Source of the DNA: Scytonema millei VB511283
Lineage (GTDB): Bacteria; Cyanobacteriota; Cyanobacteriia; Cyanobacteriales; Chroococcidiopsidaceae
Reading direction: 5' to 3'
DNA: 64,000 nucleotides
Assembly (NCBI RefSeq): GCF_000817735.3
Contig: NZ_JTJC03000006.1
Span: 135,783-199,782, forward strand
Shown here: in pieces, positions 43,880 through 55,800 of the stretch
How the letters are laid out: the number at the start of each line of letters is the position of its first letter
How positions within the stretch are numbered: position 1 is the first letter of the stretch
Position numbers and translations under genes: made by a program
Notes under the pieces: model-generated
What the model was told of the DNA's origin: nothing
What the model saw: the letters and a program-made list of their open reading frames with translations, nothing else
The model's database searches: none

Positions 43880-43996
43880 TTAGTCAATTCCCAGTTTTTT
43901 ACCGCGCTTGAATTGCTCGTAAGCTTTGAAAAACAGCCCTGCCAGGGTAACAAAAATTAGACCTAGTACCATGCCATCGAGTAAGGGTTCAACCAC
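43880..43996 (-). CDS. petG: Cytochrome b6f complex subunit V, PetG
   Basis: This 38-residue gene starts with GTG 43996, seven bases after AGGAG. The product is [20 protein letters not shown] followed by a short basic tail, closely matching PetG. It is a single transmembrane helix needed for assembly and stability of the cytochrome b6f complex in the thylakoid. It is divergent from the cytochrome M-like gene, so two electron-transport genes share a 256-base promoter region. Confidence 0.95.
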   Translation of the reverse strand: MVEPLLDGMVLGLIFVTLAGLFFKAYEQFKRGKKLGID

Positions 43997-44252
43997 GTCA
44001 AATCTCCTGAATGTCAGATGTAGTAATATGTTTGCTTAGATTAAGTTTTTCTGCACGTCTTTAATCATACCTCTGTTTAGTTGTACGTAGGGGGCTAACT
44101 TAAAACTCTTTAGCTGACTGAATGCCAGTCGATTTTAACAAAAATTTAATGGGTATAAATTAGCGCTACTTGCTTGCCGATAAGGTCAAGAACTTTTAAG
44201 CTATGTGTAGGATATAGAAAAGATTTGTCAATTTGACTTTTAGTGAAACCTT

Positions 44253-44627
44253 TTGGATAACCAGCACGTCCTCAGTCAAAATTCGCTCCAGCGGTTCGCG
44301 ACGATCGCTCTAGCGCTGTTATTGGCGATCGCAATGGCGATTGTGGGCGCTTACCTACTCAGTCCCGCCGACCCTTATATTAAGGGCGTTTTATCTTTAC
44401 CTGGCGACTCCGTTCAAGGTAACGCGATCTTCCAGATGAACTGTGCTGGTTGTCATGGCTTTCAAGCAGAAGGTAATGTTGGTCCTAGCCTGCAAGGAGT
44501 TTCCAAACGAAAGTCCGGTTACAGTCTGATTCATCAGGTGATTAGTGGGGATACACCACCAATGCCGAAATTTCAGCCCAGTGAGAAGGAAATGGCTGAT
44601 TTGCTGAGTTATTTGGAAACGCTTTGA
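44253..44627 (+). CDS. cytM: Membrane-anchored c-type cytochrome, probable cytochrome M
   Basis: The product has 124 residues from a TTG codon; the frame is closed by TGA at 44244 and no ATG or GTG is available. An N-terminal membrane anchor (about 15-37) is followed by a single haem site Cys64-x-x-Cys67-His68 in NCAGCHGF and axial Met104 in PPMPKFQPS. GPSLQGVSKRKS and MADLLSYLETL agree with my memory of cyanobacterial CytM, which tunes respiration versus photosynthesis. A generic cytochrome c6-like protein is the alternative. Confidence 0.78.
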   Translation: MDNQHVLSQNSLQRFATIALALLLAIAMAIVGAYLLSPADPYIKGVLSLPGDSVQGNAIFQMNCAGCHGFQAEGNVGPSLQGVSKRKSGYSLIHQVISGDTPPMPKFQPSEKEMADLLSYLETL

Positions 44628-44739
44628 CTGGTAATGCTTAGCTGTACTCATAGTGTTAAAGTTTGGTTTCACCACCTCGGAGCTAGTCAACTGATGACAC
44701 TAAATATGGTGTTATATTAGTGCTATATTTATAGCTTTC

Positions 44740-45150
44740 ATGTTACGAGTAGTTATTGATACAAATGTTGTTTTTGCAGGATTAACTCAGCAGGGTAATG
44801 CCGCTAGTCTAATTATTGATGCTTGGCTGGCTAACTTACTTCAAGTTTATGTCTCAAATGCTCTAGCTTATGAATACGCAGATGTTCTATCTCGTATGCT
44901 TTCGGAAACTCGTTGGCAAAGCATTAAACCCGTTTTAGGAACCTTGCTATCTCAAGCAAATTTTACAACCATTTATTACTCGTGGCGACCTGCTTCACCC
45001 GATCCAGGAGACGAACACATCATTGATTGTGCTATGAATGCAAGTGCCATTGTTATTACATCAAATATACGAGATTTTAAAACTGCAAAAGAATCATTGG
45101 GATTGCAAGTGATGACACCTTTAGAGGTTGTTATTGCTCTAACAAGTTAG
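44740..45150 (+). CDS. PIN domain RNase toxin
   Basis: The product has 136 residues. The PIN active-site acids are in VVIDTNVVFAGL (Asp7 and following), ALAYEYADVLSR and DPGDEHIIDCAMNASA, with TSNIRDF near the end. This is the PIN family annotated as putative toxin component (COG1569-like). It is followed 29 bases later by a ribbon-helix-helix antitoxin gene; toxin-first order is less usual but known for this class. Confidence 0.85.
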   Translation: MLRVVIDTNVVFAGLTQQGNAASLIIDAWLANLLQVYVSNALAYEYADVLSRMLSETRWQSIKPVLGTLLSQANFTTIYYSWRPASPDPGDEHIIDCAMNASAIVITSNIRDFKTAKESLGLQVMTPLEVVIALTS

Positions 45151-45179
45151 ACACATTTTGATTTTGTTAGGAGTTAGAA

Positions 45180-45509
45180 ATGAGTAGGTTAACAGTACGT
45201 CTACCAGAAACATTGCATTACCAGTTAGTGCGTTTAGCCCAAAGCGAAGGTGTTTCTTTAAATCAATACATTGTTTATGCTTTGACTCGTCAGGTGACAT
45301 CTGCTTACACAGTTGAGGCTCTTTCTGAAACAGCAGATCGCCAAAAAGAATCTTTTAATACTCTATTACAGAGTTTAGGACAAGCTTCAGATACTGAAAT
45401 TGAGTTATTAATGGCTGAACGAGAACCTGTCGAACCAGAAGAAAGTTTAACTTCTGAAGTTATTAGTCGCTTGCAAGAGCGTATGAGTAATAAAAAATTG
45501 TTAAGCTAG
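45180..45509 (+). CDS. Ribbon-helix-helix antitoxin
   Basis: The product has 109 residues. The start MSRLTVRLPETLHYQLVRLA and SLNQYIVYALTRQ form a ribbon-helix-helix DNA-binding domain as in HicB/Arc/MetJ proteins. The acidic C-terminal half would neutralise the PIN toxin encoded upstream. Autoregulation is likely by family. Its last four bases overlap the stop of a convergent HicB-like gene. Confidence 0.82.
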   Translation: MSRLTVRLPETLHYQLVRLAQSEGVSLNQYIVYALTRQVTSAYTVEALSETADRQKESFNTLLQSLGQASDTEIELLMAEREPVEPEESLTSEVISRLQERMSNKKLLS

Positions 45510-45670
45510 GAAAGCTGCTGACTAGCAACATCTAACCATCCTTGAATCGCATCTTTTAGCATCTCTAATAAATGCTCGTAACTTTCACCCCAAGTATGGC
45601 AACCTGGTAATGCTGGCACAGAAGCACACCATACGTCGTCCTCTTGCCAAATAACAGCTTTAATTTTCAT
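45506..45670 (-). CDS. Solo HicB-like antitoxin, 54 residues
   Basis: The frame from ATG 45670 encodes MKIKAVIWQEDDVWCASVP and PGCHTWGESYEHLLEMLKDA, the RNase-H-like partial fold of HicB/DUF1902 proteins. No HicA partner is adjacent, and the C-terminal DNA-binding part is absent, so it is a minimal or orphan form. It converges on the ribbon-helix-helix antitoxin gene with a four-base overlap. Confidence 0.7.
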   Translation of the reverse strand: MKIKAVIWQEDDVWCASVPALPGCHTWGESYEHLLEMLKDAIQGWLDVASQQLS

Positions 45671-45726
45671 GTATATTTTTGTATCCCATAGATTTAAATT
45701 TTAGCGTGTGACGCGATCGCCATTAT

Positions 45727-47454
45727 TTAGCTACTAAACTGCTGAGCATAAAACCGCGCATACCGTCCTTCTAATGCCAACAACTCTTCATGCGTACCCG
45801 ATTCAACAATTTGTCCTTTTTCCATCACCAAAATGCGATCGGCACGGCGTACTGTGGTTAAACGGTGAGCAATAATAAATACGGTGCGATTTTGCATCAA
45901 TCGTTCTAAAGCTTCTTGTACTAAAGCTTCCGATTCTGAATCTAAGGCGGAGGTAGCTTCATCCAATATTAAAATACGCGGATCGAGCAAAACTGCACGG
46001 GCGATCGCGATTCTTTGTCTTTGTCCTCCCGATAAATTTACGCCTCTTTCTCCTACTTGGGTGTAATAACCATCAGGTAATTGCGTAATAAATTGATGGG
46101 CGTTGGCAATTTTGGCGGCTGTTTCTACATCTACTAAATTGTAGCTAGCCTGTCCAAAAGCAATATTCTCGGCGATCGCGCCTGAAAATAAAACTGTTTC
46201 TTGGGGGACAATTCCGATTTGTCGTCGCAGACTTTTCAACTGTACGTCACGAATATCAATGCCGTCGATTAAAACTTTTCCCGACTGCGGATCGTAAAAG
46301 CGGGGGAGTAAGTTAACTAAAGTTGTTTTGCCCGCCCCAGAAGCACCAACTAAAGCAATTCTTTCTCCTGGTTGAGCAATTAAATTTAAGTTTTCTAGTA
46401 TTGGTTGTCCTAGTTTATAGGCAAAACCGATCTGGCGATATTCTACTTTACCGCTGACTAAAGGTAGGGCGATCGCCTGAGGCTTTTCTTCTACTGTCGG
46501 TTGAATTGCCAATAATTCAAACACGCGATCGACGGAAGCCTCTGCTTGTTTAAATTCGTTGTAATTATTAGTTGTATGGCTGATAGGATCGATAATCGAT
46601 ACTGCTGCTGCTAAATAGCTAAAAAATCCGGCTACTGTCAAGTTATTTTGAGAAATTTGCCACGCTGCAAATAAGAGCACAAATAGAAAACTTAAAGCTT
46701 GTAAAAACCCCACTACTGGAATTTGAATAGCTTTGAGGCGTTCTGTAGAATATTTTGCTTGTAAAGTTCGTTCGGCTTCGTGACTGAATCGAGCAATTTC
46801 TCTATCTTCCGCTGCAAAGGCTTGAATAATCCGAATGCCACTAAAAACTTCCGTTAAAATTGCCGATAAATCTGAAATACGATTTTGACTTTTGAGCGAA
46901 AACTTTCTAACTCTTTCGCCAAACCAAGTAATTAAAATACCTATCAATGGCACGACTAAAATAATTGCGATCGTCAACTGCCAATTTAGGTACAGCATAT
47001 AGATCGGAATTGCCACTAACTGCAAAAGACAAGGAATAAAATCGTGAAAAATTTTATTGACGACTTCCCCAATGCGATCGATGTCTTCCGTAAGTCGATA
47101 AGATAAATCGCCTGCTTTCGCAGTTTCAAAATAGCTGAGATTGAGTTTTTGTAGGTGACCGTAGACTTTTTTACGCAAGTGAAAAGCAACCTTTAAAGCT
47201 GCTTTTGCCATATAAACATCTTGGATTGCTTGGGCAATTCCTCTAATCAAAAAGACAGCAGCACATAAACTAGAAAGTTGAGCGATCGCAACGACGTTAC
47301 CTTGTCCAAATGGTGTGGTTAATCTTCCAGCTAAATGAATTAAGGCTAACGTAGCGAGGACAAAGCCTAAAATTCCCACGCCACCCTTAGCTAGATTTTG
47401 CCATTGGGGACGGATGTATGGTAGTAGCTGCCAATAGTAAGAACGAGTTTTCAA
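45727..47454 (-). CDS. ABC exporter, MsbA-like half-transporter
   Basis: The product has 575 residues. Six transmembrane helices (to about 310) precede a nucleotide-binding domain with Walker A GASGAGKTT, the Q-loop QETVLFSG, signature LSGGQRQR, Walker B ILILDEATS and the switch His in IIAHRLTTV. It works as a dimer to export lipid, peptide or drug; the substrate is not readable from sequence. It is monocistronic, with a TAGGGTGCG palindrome upstream. Confidence 0.93.
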   Translation of the reverse strand: MKTRSYYWQLLPYIRPQWQNLAKGGVGILGFVLATLALIHLAGRLTTPFGQGNVVAIAQLSSLCAAVFLIRGIAQAIQDVYMAKAALKVAFHLRKKVYGHLQKLNLSYFETAKAGDLSYRLTEDIDRIGEVVNKIFHDFIPCLLQLVAIPIYMLYLNWQLTIAIILVVPLIGILITWFGERVRKFSLKSQNRISDLSAILTEVFSGIRIIQAFAAEDREIARFSHEAERTLQAKYSTERLKAIQIPVVGFLQALSFLFVLLFAAWQISQNNLTVAGFFSYLAAAVSIIDPISHTTNNYNEFKQAEASVDRVFELLAIQPTVEEKPQAIALPLVSGKVEYRQIGFAYKLGQPILENLNLIAQPGERIALVGASGAGKTTLVNLLPRFYDPQSGKVLIDGIDIRDVQLKSLRRQIGIVPQETVLFSGAIAENIAFGQASYNLVDVETAAKIANAHQFITQLPDGYYTQVGERGVNLSGGQRQRIAIARAVLLDPRILILDEATSALDSESEALVQEALERLMQNRTVFIIAHRLTTVRRADRILVMEKGQIVESGTHEELLALEGRYARFYAQQFSS

Positions 47455-47494
47455 AGTTGCGATCGCACAAATCAGTTGTTTTCTAAATTATATG

Positions 47495-47519
47495 TAGGGT
47501 GCGTTATTAACGCACCCTA
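47495..47519. terminator. TAGGGTGCGTTA palindrome
   Basis: TAGGGTGCGTTA and TAACGCACCCTA with one base between them, located between the DedA stop (47558) and the ABC gene start (47454), both on the minus strand. It probably terminates dedA transcription and belongs to a dispersed family. Confidence 0.5.
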
Positions 47520-47557
47520 TCTCGATCTACTTAAGAGGCGATCGAAATAAAAATACC

Positions 47558-48157
47558 TTATCGCCGCTGATTTCGTCTGATAATGATAATGACTAAACCA
47601 ATAAGCAAAGTGGCAAGGACGATTTTAGAAACAGGCGCGAGGTATTCTTCTACTAGCGTATAGTTATTACCCAAAACGTAGCCAGCAGCGGTTAATAGTC
47701 CTACCCACAATATCGTTCCCACAGTTGAGTAGATCAGGAACGGTACTATATGCATATCGCCGATTCCAGCAGGGAGAGAAATCAAAGTTCGCACCCCAGG
47801 AACCATACGACAGAAAAAAACTGCTTTAACTCCGTGTCTGTCAAACCAGTGTTTCGATCTGTCAATATCTTTACCAGTAATAGTTATCCATTTACCGTAC
47901 TTGTCTGCCCAATCTCTTAATCGTTCTTCTCCCAACAATTTACCTGCATAATACCAAGGTAATGCCCCGATAACAGTTCCTATCACTCCAGCCGCGATCG
48001 CACCTGCAATATTTAAATTGCCTTGTGCTGCTGTAAAACCCGCCAATGGCATGATCAATTCTGAAGGAATAGGGGGAAAAAGGTTTTCTAAAAACATCAA
48101 CAACCCGATTCCCAAATAACCAAGGGAAGTCATGATATTTACAATCCATTCAGTCAT
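47558..48157 (-). CDS. DedA family membrane protein
   Basis: I start at ATG 48157 (MTEWIVNIMTSLG), giving 199 residues. DedA/VTT features are LENLFPPIPSELIMPLAGF, GALPWYYAGKLLGEERLR, and FFCRMVPGVRTLISLPAGIGDM with the conserved F-x-R-x-x-P-x-x-R. DedA proteins are inner-membrane lipid scramblase/transporter-like proteins (undecaprenyl phosphate or phospholipid recycling). Specificity is unknown. Confidence 0.9.
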   Translation of the reverse strand: MTEWIVNIMTSLGYLGIGLLMFLENLFPPIPSELIMPLAGFTAAQGNLNIAGAIAAGVIGTVIGALPWYYAGKLLGEERLRDWADKYGKWITITGKDIDRSKHWFDRHGVKAVFFCRMVPGVRTLISLPAGIGDMHIVPFLIYSTVGTILWVGLLTAAGYVLGNNYTLVEEYLAPVSKIVLATLLIGLVIIIIRRNQRR

Positions 48158-48190
48158 TGAACTGCCTCGACAAGAACGTTGAATATGCAA

Positions 48191-48213
48191 TAGGGTGGGC
48201 AATGCCCACCCTA
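48191..48213. terminator. TAGGGTGGGCA palindrome between ahcY and dedA
   Basis: Perfect 11-base arms around one base, 32 bases after the ahcY stop on the minus strand. It is the same family as the element at 13179 and likely terminates ahcY. Confidence 0.55.
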
Positions 48214-48244
48214 CATCTAGATCCCTAAGAGAATCTCAACTCAA

Positions 48245-49972
<1,728 letters not shown>

Positions 49973-51778
49973 GTGCGCTCTCAAATTCAGGCGATCGCTA
50001 AACCAAAAAGCAGACGACGGCTAGTCATGTGTTTCATTTGCGGCATTTTGGGATCGAGCGTGCTGAATACTTCAGTTATTGCTCCCACTCTAGCCAAACC
50101 GACACAGCCAGCGAATTTACAGCAATCGTTCTCTATTCCAGGTTTTAATTCACTCGATCTCCCAGGAATAGACAATTTTCTATCTGCTTACCAACCAACT
50201 CGCGATCGCAATAATCCCCAAAGACAGATCTATACTGACTGGATTACCTTAGATGGTCGCCGTTTGTTTCAGGTTACGGCATCTTCTAGGGAGGAGTTAG
50301 CCAAGCGGATCAATGAGGTGCAGTCAAACTTAGAAAAAATCAGCGAAGCTTACTTTGCTCAAGATTCTGAAGCGGAACCGGAAGTCAGATCTCAACGACA
50401 AACGATTACGGATGCCAATAGCCCGACGGGTGTATCTCAAACTCTGCCAACTATTTCGATTAATCAGCAGTATCTCTTCACCCCTACCGATTTAGATGCT
50501 GAGGTTCAAGGAGAAACAAGCGTTCAAAATTTGGCAAGCAAATTAGTCAAATCCCTCAAGCAAGACTTGATTGCAGCCAAACAAGAACGAAAACCTCCAG
50601 TTTTGATCCGCCGAGGTACGATCGCCGCTGGAATTTTTGTGGGGATCGTAGTGGCTAGCTGGGGAATTCGCCGTTGGCGCGATCGTTTAGATCGAGTCAT
50701 CCCGATGCCGACGACTCCCACAGATCCCTCAGAGTCAGTCACGACACAATTAACGCAGCAACAGCAAAATAACTTACGGGAAGTCAGACGAAGAATATTT
50801 CAACTATCCCAAACTGGCGTATGGGTTGGCGGAACGTTAGTCATTTTAGGGTTATTCCCTTACACGCGGTTTATTCCAGTTTGGATTTTGGCGTTACTAC
50901 AAATTCCAATAATTAGAATTCCTACCGTAATTGGGCTGGTTTCAATTGGAGTTTACGTCGCCACTCGCGCCAGCTATGTGGCGATCGATCGCTTTACTCA
51001 TGCGCTGGCAAATAATGCGTTATTAGGCGCTCAAGACTACGTGCGCTTACAACTACGAGTCATGACAATTTCTAGCGTAGCTAAAAGCGTCGCTACTTTT
51101 GGTATCGTTGCTTTAGGTGTACTACTTGCCCTTTCAACTCTGGGTGTAGATTTAGTTCCCGTGTTAGCCGGTGCGGGGCTACTGGGTGTAGCCATATCTC
51201 TAGCTTCTCAAAGTTTAATTAAAGATGCGATTAATGGCTTTTTGATTATTGTAGAAGACCAGTACGCTGTAGGTGACGTGATTAACGTCGGTACTTTTGG
51301 TGGATTGGTAGAAAATCTCAATCTGCGAATCACTCAGTTGCGCGACGCTGAAGGTAGATTAATTACTATTCCCAATAGTGAAATTAAAATTGTGGCAAAC
51401 CTTTCTAGTCGGTGGTCGCGTGCCGATTTAAGTATACCCGTTGCCTACAATGCCAACCTCGACCAAGCATTATTTTTAATTGAAGAGGTGGGTGTAGAAA
51501 TGGATCGAGATCCTCAGTGGCGAGATCAAATTTTAGAACGACCAGAAGTATTGGGAGTAGATAATTTTGGCGATCGCGGTTTAATTATTCGGGTTTGGAT
51601 TAAAACCCAACCCCTCAAACAATGGGATGTAGCCAGAGAATATCGCCGTCGATTGAAAAAGGCTTTCGATCGCGCCGATATTGCCATTCCCGTACCGCAA
51701 CAAGCTGTCTGGGTACATACTCCTCATACATTGCGATCGCACCTGGATACTAATGATACTTCTAAGGTTGGAAAGTAA
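49973..51778 (+). CDS. MscS family mechanosensitive channel
   Basis: I choose GTG 49973 because TAGGAGG ends seven bases before it; GTG 49967 would leave one base. The 601-residue product has a signal-like N-terminus ending near LAKPT, an about 190-residue periplasmic part, four to five transmembrane helices, and the MscS core: pore helix VPVLAGAGLLGVAISLASQSLIKD and the beta domain DQYAVGDVINVGTFGG and RLITIPNSEI. It should open under membrane tension or act as a gated channel; a cyclic-nucleotide site is not seen. Confidence 0.9.
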   Translation: MRSQIQAIAKPKSRRRLVMCFICGILGSSVLNTSVIAPTLAKPTQPANLQQSFSIPGFNSLDLPGIDNFLSAYQPTRDRNNPQRQIYTDWITLDGRRLFQVTASSREELAKRINEVQSNLEKISEAYFAQDSEAEPEVRSQRQTITDANSPTGVSQTLPTISINQQYLFTPTDLDAEVQGETSVQNLASKLVKSLKQDLIAAKQERKPPVLIRRGTIAAGIFVGIVVASWGIRRWRDRLDRVIPMPTTPTDPSESVTTQLTQQQQNNLREVRRRIFQLSQTGVWVGGTLVILGLFPYTRFIPVWILALLQIPIIRIPTVIGLVSIGVYVATRASYVAIDRFTHALANNALLGAQDYVRLQLRVMTISSVAKSVATFGIVALGVLLALSTLGVDLVPVLAGAGLLGVAISLASQSLIKDAINGFLIIVEDQYAVGDVINVGTFGGLVENLNLRITQLRDAEGRLITIPNSEIKIVANLSSRWSRADLSIPVAYNANLDQALFLIEEVGVEMDRDPQWRDQILERPEVLGVDNFGDRGLIIRVWIKTQPLKQWDVAREYRRRLKKAFDRADIAIPVPQQAVWVHTPHTLRSHLDTNDTSKVGK

Positions 51779-51783
51779 TTTTT

Positions 51784-51811
51784 GTAGAGAAGCGCTACAG
51801 CGCTTCTCTAC
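51784..51811 (+). terminator. Perfect 12-base-stem hairpin after mscS
   Basis: GTAGAGAAGCGC and GCGCTTCTCTAC flank TACA, six bases after the stop codon. No T-run follows. Likely a terminator and also a repeat family member. Confidence 0.6.
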
Positions 51812-51930
51812 CTATTCCCCAGAATGTCCTCCTGTTACCTTGCCTCTAAACACGACATGTTGATAACCGCTTGCTGATTCCTCACAATTTCCTCAAATTA
51901 TTTTTATATATTGAACATTGACTCGATTCA

Positions 51931-51971
51931 TAAATAATTACGAATTACGAATTACGAATTACGAATTGCAA
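51931..51971. repeat. AATTACGAATTACG array
   Basis: Tandem AATTACG heptamers end just before the universal stress gene; GGCGG near 51973 may serve as its weak ribosome site. Confidence 0.7.
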
Positions 51972-51982
51972 AGGCGGTTGTT

Positions 51983-52525
51983 ATGTTCCAAAAAATTTTG
52001 GTCGCAGTAGATACGTCAAAAAGTAGCAAACAGGTATTCGATACGGCTTTATCTTTAGCTAAGGCAAACAACGCTAGCCTGTTGTTGTTGCACGTAGTAT
52101 CAGAAGAAGAACTCGGCAGCCCTACACCGATTTTACCTAGCTTGGAATACTATCCATCGGTGTATGAGAAAAATATGGAATTGTACCAACAGCAGCGAGA
52201 AGCTTTTACTAAGCAAGGTCTGGACATGTTGCGATCGCGCCATCAAGAAGCAATGGCTGCTGGGGTTAATGTGGAATTTCGGCAATTATCGGGTAGTCCT
52301 GGGCGGCTGATTTGCGATTTTGCTTTGGCTTGGAAGGCAGATTTAATTGTCACCGGACGCAGGGGACGCAGAGGTTTATCTGAATTTTTTATGGGTAGTG
52401 TCAGCAATTACGTCTTGCATCACGCTCCTTGTTCTGTCTTAACGGTTCAGTCCCCAGTGCAGCCAGCAGAGAAATTACAGTCGGCTGAACGTGAAGTATC
52501 GGTAGGATCGAAGTCTAGCAATTGA
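51983..52525 (+). CDS. Universal stress protein (UspA family)
   Basis: The product has 180 residues. KILVAVDTSKSSKQVFDTAL opens the fold, and the ATP-binding loop G-x2-G-x9-G-S is present as TGRRGRRGLSEFFMGSVS, so it is the nucleotide-binding class. It is a soluble stress-response protein; a helical insertion around 45-75 (SPTPILPSLEYYPSVYEKN) is common in cyanobacteria. Confidence 0.93.
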   Translation: MFQKILVAVDTSKSSKQVFDTALSLAKANNASLLLLHVVSEEELGSPTPILPSLEYYPSVYEKNMELYQQQREAFTKQGLDMLRSRHQEAMAAGVNVEFRQLSGSPGRLICDFALAWKADLIVTGRRGRRGLSEFFMGSVSNYVLHHAPCSVLTVQSPVQPAEKLQSAEREVSVGSKSSN

Positions 52526-52885
52526 ATGCGGAAAGAATTTGTACATGAATCCAATCTAGTAGGGGCGGGTTCACCCGAAATCTCGGTAGAGGTCGGAGTT
52601 TTTTGGTAAACCCGCCCGTACAAAACATTCGCGCAGGAAGTCTAGTGTGTTGAGGCGATTTCCGCGCCCTGTAGCAACTAGCGGGCAATGTCCGATCGCC
52701 AAGGTTCCGATCTATTAGGCGATCGGCTTTTCCCATGTAACAAATTCTTGCTACTTGTAAACTTAAGCGATTCCTATAAAGTAGCTTGATTAAAGATCGG
52801 CTTGGTAGCAATTTTTGGATTGCATTTCATCTGTATTTTGCTCGTTAATTGCTATCTTCTATCGCCAGGGAAAAGCTAGTTAGCA
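52526..52885. other. Intergenic region with palindromic element
   Basis: At 52559-52622 lies a GTAGGGGCGGGTT...AACCCGCCCGTAC element related to the one inside the GNAT gene. The remaining 260 bases hold no gene I can support. Confidence 0.6.
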
Positions 52886-55800
52886 ATGAAAATCTTAGTT
52901 GTAGAAGATGACGAGTTAGTAGCCCATGCCCTTACTGCCGTCCTCACCAACCAAAACTATGCTGTTGAGGTTGCTATTGATGGTCTTGCTGCTTGGGATT
53001 TAGTCCAAGCTTTCGATTACGACTTAATCGTACTGGATGTCGTCATACCTAAACTGGATGGCATTAGTCTTTGTCGTCAAATCAGATCTAAAGGTTTGTC
53101 AACGCCAATTTTATTGTTAACTGGTCGAGATAGCAGCCACGATAAAGCGATTGGACTAGATGCGGGTGCAGATGATTACTTAATTAAACCTTTTGATGAA
53201 GAAGAATTAGTTGCTCGGCTCAGAGCGCTGTTGCGTCGTAGCGGTTTGGTTTCTCAACCAGTGCTAAAGTGGGGCAATTTGCAGCTAGACCCTAGTAGTT
53301 GTGAGGCAACTTATAATCAAAAGCATTTGTCATTAACTCCCAAGGAATACGCGCTTTTAGAGTTGTTTTTACGTAACAGTCGCCGCGTTTTTAGTTGTGG
53401 CACGATCTTGGAACATCTTTGGTCTTATGAAGACATTCCCAGCGAAGAAGCCGTGCGGACTCATATTAAAGGATTGCGGCAAAAACTCAAAGCCGCAGGA
53501 GCTAATAGCGATCTGCTCGAAACTGTTTACGGGATTGGTTATCGTCTCAAGCCATTGGAAAATAAGGGAGCAGGGAGCAGGGAGCAGGGAGCAGGCGGGA
53601 GAAGAGAGCTGGGGGAGAAAAAACAACCGTCTTCACGCAGTGTAGCGCCAGCGTCTACTGTCAACCAACAACTAACAACTCCAAATCTCACATCAGAACA
53701 ACAGACACTATCGGCAGTTGCAGGAATTTGGCATAAATTTAAGCCCAGGGTTGCAGAACAGATTGGCGTGTTGGAGCAAGCATCTGCTGCTGTCAGTACA
53801 AATAATACCTTATCTTCAGAACTGCTCGAATCGGCACGAAAAGAAGCGCACACTCTAGCAGGCTCGTTAGGAACTTTCGGCTTGGCGCAAGGATCGAAAC
53901 TGGCGAAAGAAATTGAGCAGATGCTAAAAGGCGATCGCGCTGTCTTGCAATCTGAGGCAACAAATTTTTGCCAGCTAGTGTTGGCTCTGCGTCAAGAAAT
54001 TGAGCAGAAAGGAGAAGTAGGTAAGCCACAAGCAGATTCAGAGCAACCATTGCTACTGATAGTCGATCGCAATGGCTCGATCGCCCAACAGTTAACCGCA
54101 GCAGCTCCAGACAGAGGATTCAGGGTGGCGATCGCTAACAACCTCGATACTGCTAGAAACAAACTTTATCAAGAGCATCCCAGTATTGTCCTGCTCGATC
54201 CCGATCTCTGTCCGCGTCATGAAGAGAGTTTGAGCTTGCTAGCAGAACTGAAGCAGCGTCAGCCACCCGTACCAGTGCTAGTTTTGACCGAGCAAACAGA
54301 CTTGAGCCATCGGCTACAGATTGCTCGTAGTGGTGGATGCACTTTTTTGCAAAAGCCGATGCCTGTTGCGCAAGTACTAGAGGCGATCGCGCAATCATTA
54401 GAAAATGCACCCCATGCAGAAGCCCATCTCCTTGTTGTGGACGACGATCCAAAAATCCTCGCCGTGTTACCAGCATTGCTCAAGCCTTGGGGAATGAAAG
54501 TGACAACTCTAGACGATCCGCGTCGGTTTTGGGAAACTTTAGAAGCCACTGCGCCGGATCTGTTGATTCTAGATGTGGAAATGCCTTATGTCAATGGCAT
54601 CGATTTATGCCAAGTGGTACGTAACGAGCCGCGCTGGAGCGAACTACCAATTTTATTTTTGACAGTCCATCACGATGCCGACATTGTAGATCGGGTTTTT
54701 AGTGCTGGTGCAGATGATTTTGTGAGTAAGCCGATTGTGGGTTCCGAACTCGTGACTCGGATTGTCAATCGCTTAGAGCGGATGAAATTACTACACCGGA
54801 TTAACCAAGTCAGAGCAACCAAAAATGTCGAAAGCGAAAATCGCTTCCAGCCGAACGAGCAACTCCAGTCAGAGTTAAACGATCGCCAGCGCACCCAAGA
54901 AGCATTACAAAATTCTCAAGCCTTATTTGCTGGAATCGTAGAAATAGCTGATGACGCGATTATTTCAATCGATAGCAATCAACGCATCACCTTGTTTAAC
55001 TCTGGAGCCGAGAGAATATTCGGCTACTCGGCAGCAGAAGCGATCGGACAACCGCTTGACTTGTTGCTACCAAAGCGTTTTGCCATAGCACATCGTCAGC
55101 ACGTAACGGAATTCGGTCAATCTCCAAATTTAGCTCGCCGGATGGGAGAACGACGCGAAATTTACGGTTACCGCAAGGATGGGACTGAATTTCCTGCCGA
55201 GGCAAGTATCTCCAAGTTAAATTTGGGAGGAGAAACAGTTTATACGGTTTACTTGCATGATGTGAGCGATCGCAAGCAAATCGAGCGGATGAAAGATGAG
55301 TTTATTTCCGTCGTCAGCCACGAACTCCGCACGCCTTTGACTTCGATTCACGGTTCTTTAGGAATGCTTGCGAGTGGTTTACTCCAGCCAGACTCACCGC
55401 AGGGACAACGCTTATTGCAAATTGCCACCGATAGCACCGAACGCTTGGTACGCCTGATCAACGACATTCTCGATATCGAGCGGATCGAGTCGGGTAAGGT
55501 GAAGATGGAAAAAGAAAGCTGCGATGTTACTGAGTTGATAACTCAAGCCGTAAACGTGATGCAGCCTCTTGCCGACAAAGCTGGGATTACCTTATCTGTT
55601 TCTAGCCTACCGATTCAGGTATGGGCAGATCCAGACCGCATCGTTCAAACTCTCACCAATCTACTTTCTAACGCGATTAAATTCTCGCCTACTGGTAGTA
55701 CTGTTTGGTTGAGTGTGGAAGCAGGGAGCAGGGAGCAGGGAGCAGGGAGCAGGGGGAAGAGAGCTGGGGGAGCTGAGGGAGCAATTCTAGGCACTAGCCA

